From assembly GCF_004115265.2 (NCBI RefSeq), contig NC_046305.1:42380187-42444186 (forward strand): a stretch of 64,000 nucleotides of DNA. Reading direction: 5' to 3'. Each line of letters starts with the position of its first letter. The first letter of the stretch is position 1. Positions 60,888 to 64,000 of this stretch are shown here, in pieces. Below the pieces are notes generated by a model that made no database searches, was not told where the DNA came from, and was given only the letters and a program-made list of their open reading frames with translations. The translations under genes and the position numbers were made by a program. Source of the stretch: Rhinolophus ferrumequinum (lineage: Eukaryota > Chordata > Mammalia > Chiroptera > Rhinolophidae).

Positions 60888-62609
60888 TATTGCTCCACTA
60901 TAAAATATATCCAGTATCTGACCTCATCTTGTCACCTCCACTGATTTGGCCTTAGTTCAAGCCATTATAACCTTTCTCTTGGATTATTCCAGTAGCTTCT
61001 CAACTGGTCTCTATGCATTTGCTCTCCACCCCCACCACTACCCCACAATACATTCTCCAAACATCAGCTGATCCCGTGAAAACATCACTCACGTCTCCTC
61101 TTCCCCAAACCCTCCAGTGCTCACACGTCAGAGCCCAGGTCCAAGTGCTGTCAATGGCTGTAAGTGGTCCAGCCCCACATGACTTCTCTGCCCCAATGCT
61201 CTCCCTCTTCACTCATGCTGTTCCACATCGACTTCCTTGCTGTTCCTTACACATAGCTACGTGCTTTCACCTCAAGGCCTTTGCACTTGCTGTTCCCTCT
61301 GGAATGCTTTGGGCCACTTCCATCAGCCCATCCTGGTTCCCTATTCAAAACTGCAGCCCGCACTCCAGCCCTATCCCTGCCTTCGTCTCAATGTATCTCC
61401 TTAGCACTCATCACTATCACATGTATCTTCTCATCATCCATTTCCTGCACTCCATGAGGGCAGGGATAGTTTTCTTTTCTGTTTTGTCTGCTAGACCCCT
61501 GCCCCCTACCGTGCCTGACACAGAGTAGGCATTCAGTAGAAAGATTCATTCAAAGAAGACAAACATAAAAAACACTTGCTTTATGAGCTAACAGTTTTCT
61601 TTGCGAAATAGGAAATGTCCTGTGTCTCTCCCCCCACTCCCTTGCTCCCCTCCCCCAGTTCCCCAGGGACCAGGGTTGGGAGAATGTGAGAATATCAGCG
61701 GTTGGGTCCTCTGACCTGCCTGCTCTGGCTTCTGATCCAAGCCGTCCACCACCAGGGTCAGCCCTCAGCTCAGGGACAAGAACAGCGGCTCTGGTGAATG
61801 AGTTTGCCATAGAGGGATTTTCCAGTGTTGGAAGGACTTTGTGCTGGCCCAGGGATCTGGCCACGCTCCCACTCCTGCCATCTTAGGTCACAGAAAAGGT
61901 GGCCCTGGGCTGACTTGCATTTTTGGCTCACAGACCTGGGTGTGCTGGAGTCAGCAAAGAGCTCAATGGGCTGAGGCAGCCTTGTGAGCAGTGGGGGGAG
62001 TGGAGGCTAGGAAGAGGGCCAGAGGCGGGTCCGGAGGTGGGCATAGAGAACCAGCAGAGGAGGGAAAGGGCAGGTTAGAGTAAAAGGGCTTCCGGTTCCT
62101 TCTCCTGGCTGCTCCCGCTGGACCTGCCTTTCCAGACCTTCTTTGCCCACCTGTGGTGAGTGGAGGGAACTGCAAGTGCCCTTCCTTTGACCCAGCTGAA
62201 ACCCACACCTGGGTGGCCTGGGCCCAGGGTTGCCAGATAAAATATAGATGCCCCGTTAAATTTGAACTCCAGATAACAAGGAAAGATTTTTTTAGTATAG
62301 TATCCTCCAAGTATGCCCTACAATACTTACAGTAAAAATGATTCTTTGTTTATCTGAAATTCAAATTTAACCGGATGTCCTATATTTTTATTTGTGAGAT
62401 TGGCAATACTACCTGGACCGTCCCAGTAGCTCTCATGGGTCTGCTTCTCCCAGACAGCCTGGGCAGGAGCACTTGACCTTGCACAGGCCCTCACAGAGCA
62501 GAGGGAGAAGGCCGCCTTTGCAGAGAGACTCCGAGACCTTTTCGCCCCTGGAGTGCTTTATCCATCTGGCAGCTTGTAGCCTGAAATTCCACGGTTAGTC
62601 TTTGGGCAG

Positions 62610-62855
62610 TGAATAAAAAGTAGTGGGACGCTGACTGGACTGGAAAGCAAAAGCTCCGAGTGGGAATCCGACTGCCCTCGGTTAGCTGTGTGTGGGAGAG
62701 CAGAACCTTCGCAAACCTGTGCACTCCCTCACCTGTTGAGTGGAAAGAAGACGACGCACTTCATAGGCTTATTATAGTGATCAGAAGGTACAATGTACAT
62801 ACAAGCCACTTGGTATATATAATAGGAAGTGCTTAATAAATATTAGCTGAAGCTT
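62610..62855 (+). repeat. Diverged MIR SINE
   Basis: 'gacgctgactggactggaaa', 'cctcacctgttgagtgg', 'ttcataggcttattatag' and a final 'gtgcttaataaatatt' are weak sense MIR words. Confidence 0.4.
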
Positions 62856-64000
62856 TGTCTAGTGGAAGGAGCAGAAAGCCATAGAGAAAGAACCTGGAAG
62901 GGCCTGGGAGGAAAGGATCCCCACAAGAGAGAAGAAGTGGAACACAAGGAGAAGGCAGGATGTGCGGTGGCTCTGCCTCTCCCCCTGGTTCTTCTGTTGC
63001 TGCTGCTATTCTGAGTCCCGAGGAGGACTCAGCGTTTACCCCACCTCCTACTGTGCAGAAGCCAGGCCACCAGGTATGAGGTGGAGAGTGGAAGCAGGTG
63101 GACTTCTGTGGGACAGAGGAGGGAGGCACTTGAGCATTGGGACGGAGTGACAGAGAGCTCAGGAACTTCAGGACTTGGCCATAATACGTGTTCGAGCTGG
63201 GAGGAAAAAGGCACTGGTGGACACAGACAATCGTGGCTGCTGGAAAGATGGAAAGGACCATTGTCCCGAAGTATAGCTGAGTGTCCGCTCAGGATGAGGG
63301 CTACACTGTGCGTGGTGTGAGAAGATCACATCTCCATTGATGCCTGTTACAAACATTGGAGGTTCTCTATCAAAGAAGATGAGAACTGTAAGAAGTGAGT
63401 GGCTGTATAAATACAAGAAAAATACAATAAAACACTGCCATTTGTGCCGCCTTCCCATGTTTCCCAGAAATGGTGATGAAGATCACCACATATGCATTTT
63501 GCTTGACTCTTAAGTTTAGTGTGATCACTGCATTAGACAAAGTGACCTTTCAGAGTGGGACAGAGCCCTGTCGTGTGGTCATCTGTAGAAAATAATACAT
63601 TGTTGGTGCTGGGCATTTATTCTGTAACAGCAGGTGGTGGCCTAAACGTAAATGACCAGAAGGGAGCTAGTCCTGAGCCTTTCCTCTGAGAGGCTCTTGC
63701 AAACGATTGAAGAGTCTGGGGCAGGAGTGCAAATGGTAGCCCATGAACCGTATGTCTAAATATTTTAAAGTTATAAAGCAAGCTAAGAACTGTTACACAA
63801 AATACATTCGTGTTGTACCTTGACACATGAGCCTTTATCACAACCTGGGAGGCCATGTTCAAATTCAGAAACCCCGGATTCCTCGACGTTCTGTCATAAC
63901 ATGGTGGAATGTTCTGTCCCCCTGTCCCCAGCTTGCAAACCACTCCCCTTCTCTTCCCACTCCTGGTTCTCTAACACCTCCAGGTCTGTGTTCTATTGCT

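Larger units (their letters stand above)
59885..61545 (+). repeat. Long L2 LINE, split by a mariner at 60231-60887
   Basis: L2 text runs 'gatctcatccactctcatg', 'tgacttccac'-like words and 'cacatccaatctacagcaag' up to 60230, then resumes after the mariner with 'aaaatatatccagtatctga', 'gcctttgcacttgctgttcc', 'ctccatgagggcaggg' and 'gcctgacacagagtaggc'. About 1 kb of L2 remains, among the longest L2 copies here. Confidence 0.8.
39365..64000. other. Intergenic region upstream of KCNA10
   Basis: No gene is recognisable. Synteny would place KCNA2 further right, outside the window. Short open frames are present throughout but lack family motifs. Sequence without a named repeat includes 39.6-41.2, 41.5-42.6, 45.1-46.6, 47.4-49.6, 51.2-53.1, 55.7-57.1 and 57.3-58.4 kb and the last 1.1 kb. 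Identified repeats are listed separately. Confidence 0.6.

Overview
This window is mammalian nuclear DNA from a gene-sparse stretch, and most probably from a bat of the horseshoe-bat/Old World leaf-nosed-bat group (Rhinolophoidea). The evidence is two copies of a tRNA-derived SINE of the Rhin-1 type (one on each strand, with A and B box, a spacer and an A-rich tail), a low-divergence nonautonomous hAT element, and a mariner of a type I associate with bats. The species is an inference from repeats; nothing in the window names it.

Two protein-coding genes can be supported. At 12202-23844 (+) lies a complete nine-exon gene for preprochymosin (CYM), the gastric aspartic protease that clots milk. 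All splice sites are canonical and the 381-codon reading frame is intact, with both catalytic aspartates, the flap tyrosine, the signal peptide and the activation segment; it has a TATA box upstream and an AATAAA downstream. In humans this locus is a pseudogene. At 37832-39364 (-) lies the single-exon gene KCNA10 (Kv1.8), 510 codons. The two genes are convergent and about 13.9 kb apart. The pair CYM-KCNA10 matches the mammalian order PROK1-CYM-KCNA10-KCNA2 (human 1p13), as far as I recall it. No exon of PROK1 or KCNA2 was seen in the window.

Layout: 1-12.1 kb is upstream of CYM and holds only old repeats (L2, L1, MIR, MER5). 12.2-23.9 kb is CYM; its introns carry MIR, L2, L1 and a SINE. 23.95-37.7 kb is intergenic, with MaLR-type LTR fossils, an RPS27L processed pseudogene split by the hAT element, a 40-bp exact direct repeat and a small MITE. 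37.7-39.4 kb is KCNA10. 39.4-64 kb is intergenic toward KCNA2, with microsatellites, many MIR/L2 copies, another SINE, LTR fossils and a mariner nested in an L2 and itself split by an L1 tail.

The most interesting point is in CYM intron 7. A 5'-truncated antisense L1 runs to within about two bases of exon 8, so the polypyrimidine tract, and perhaps the whole 3' splice signal of that exon, appears to be L1-derived. I found no phage-like, CRISPR or otherwise novel system.
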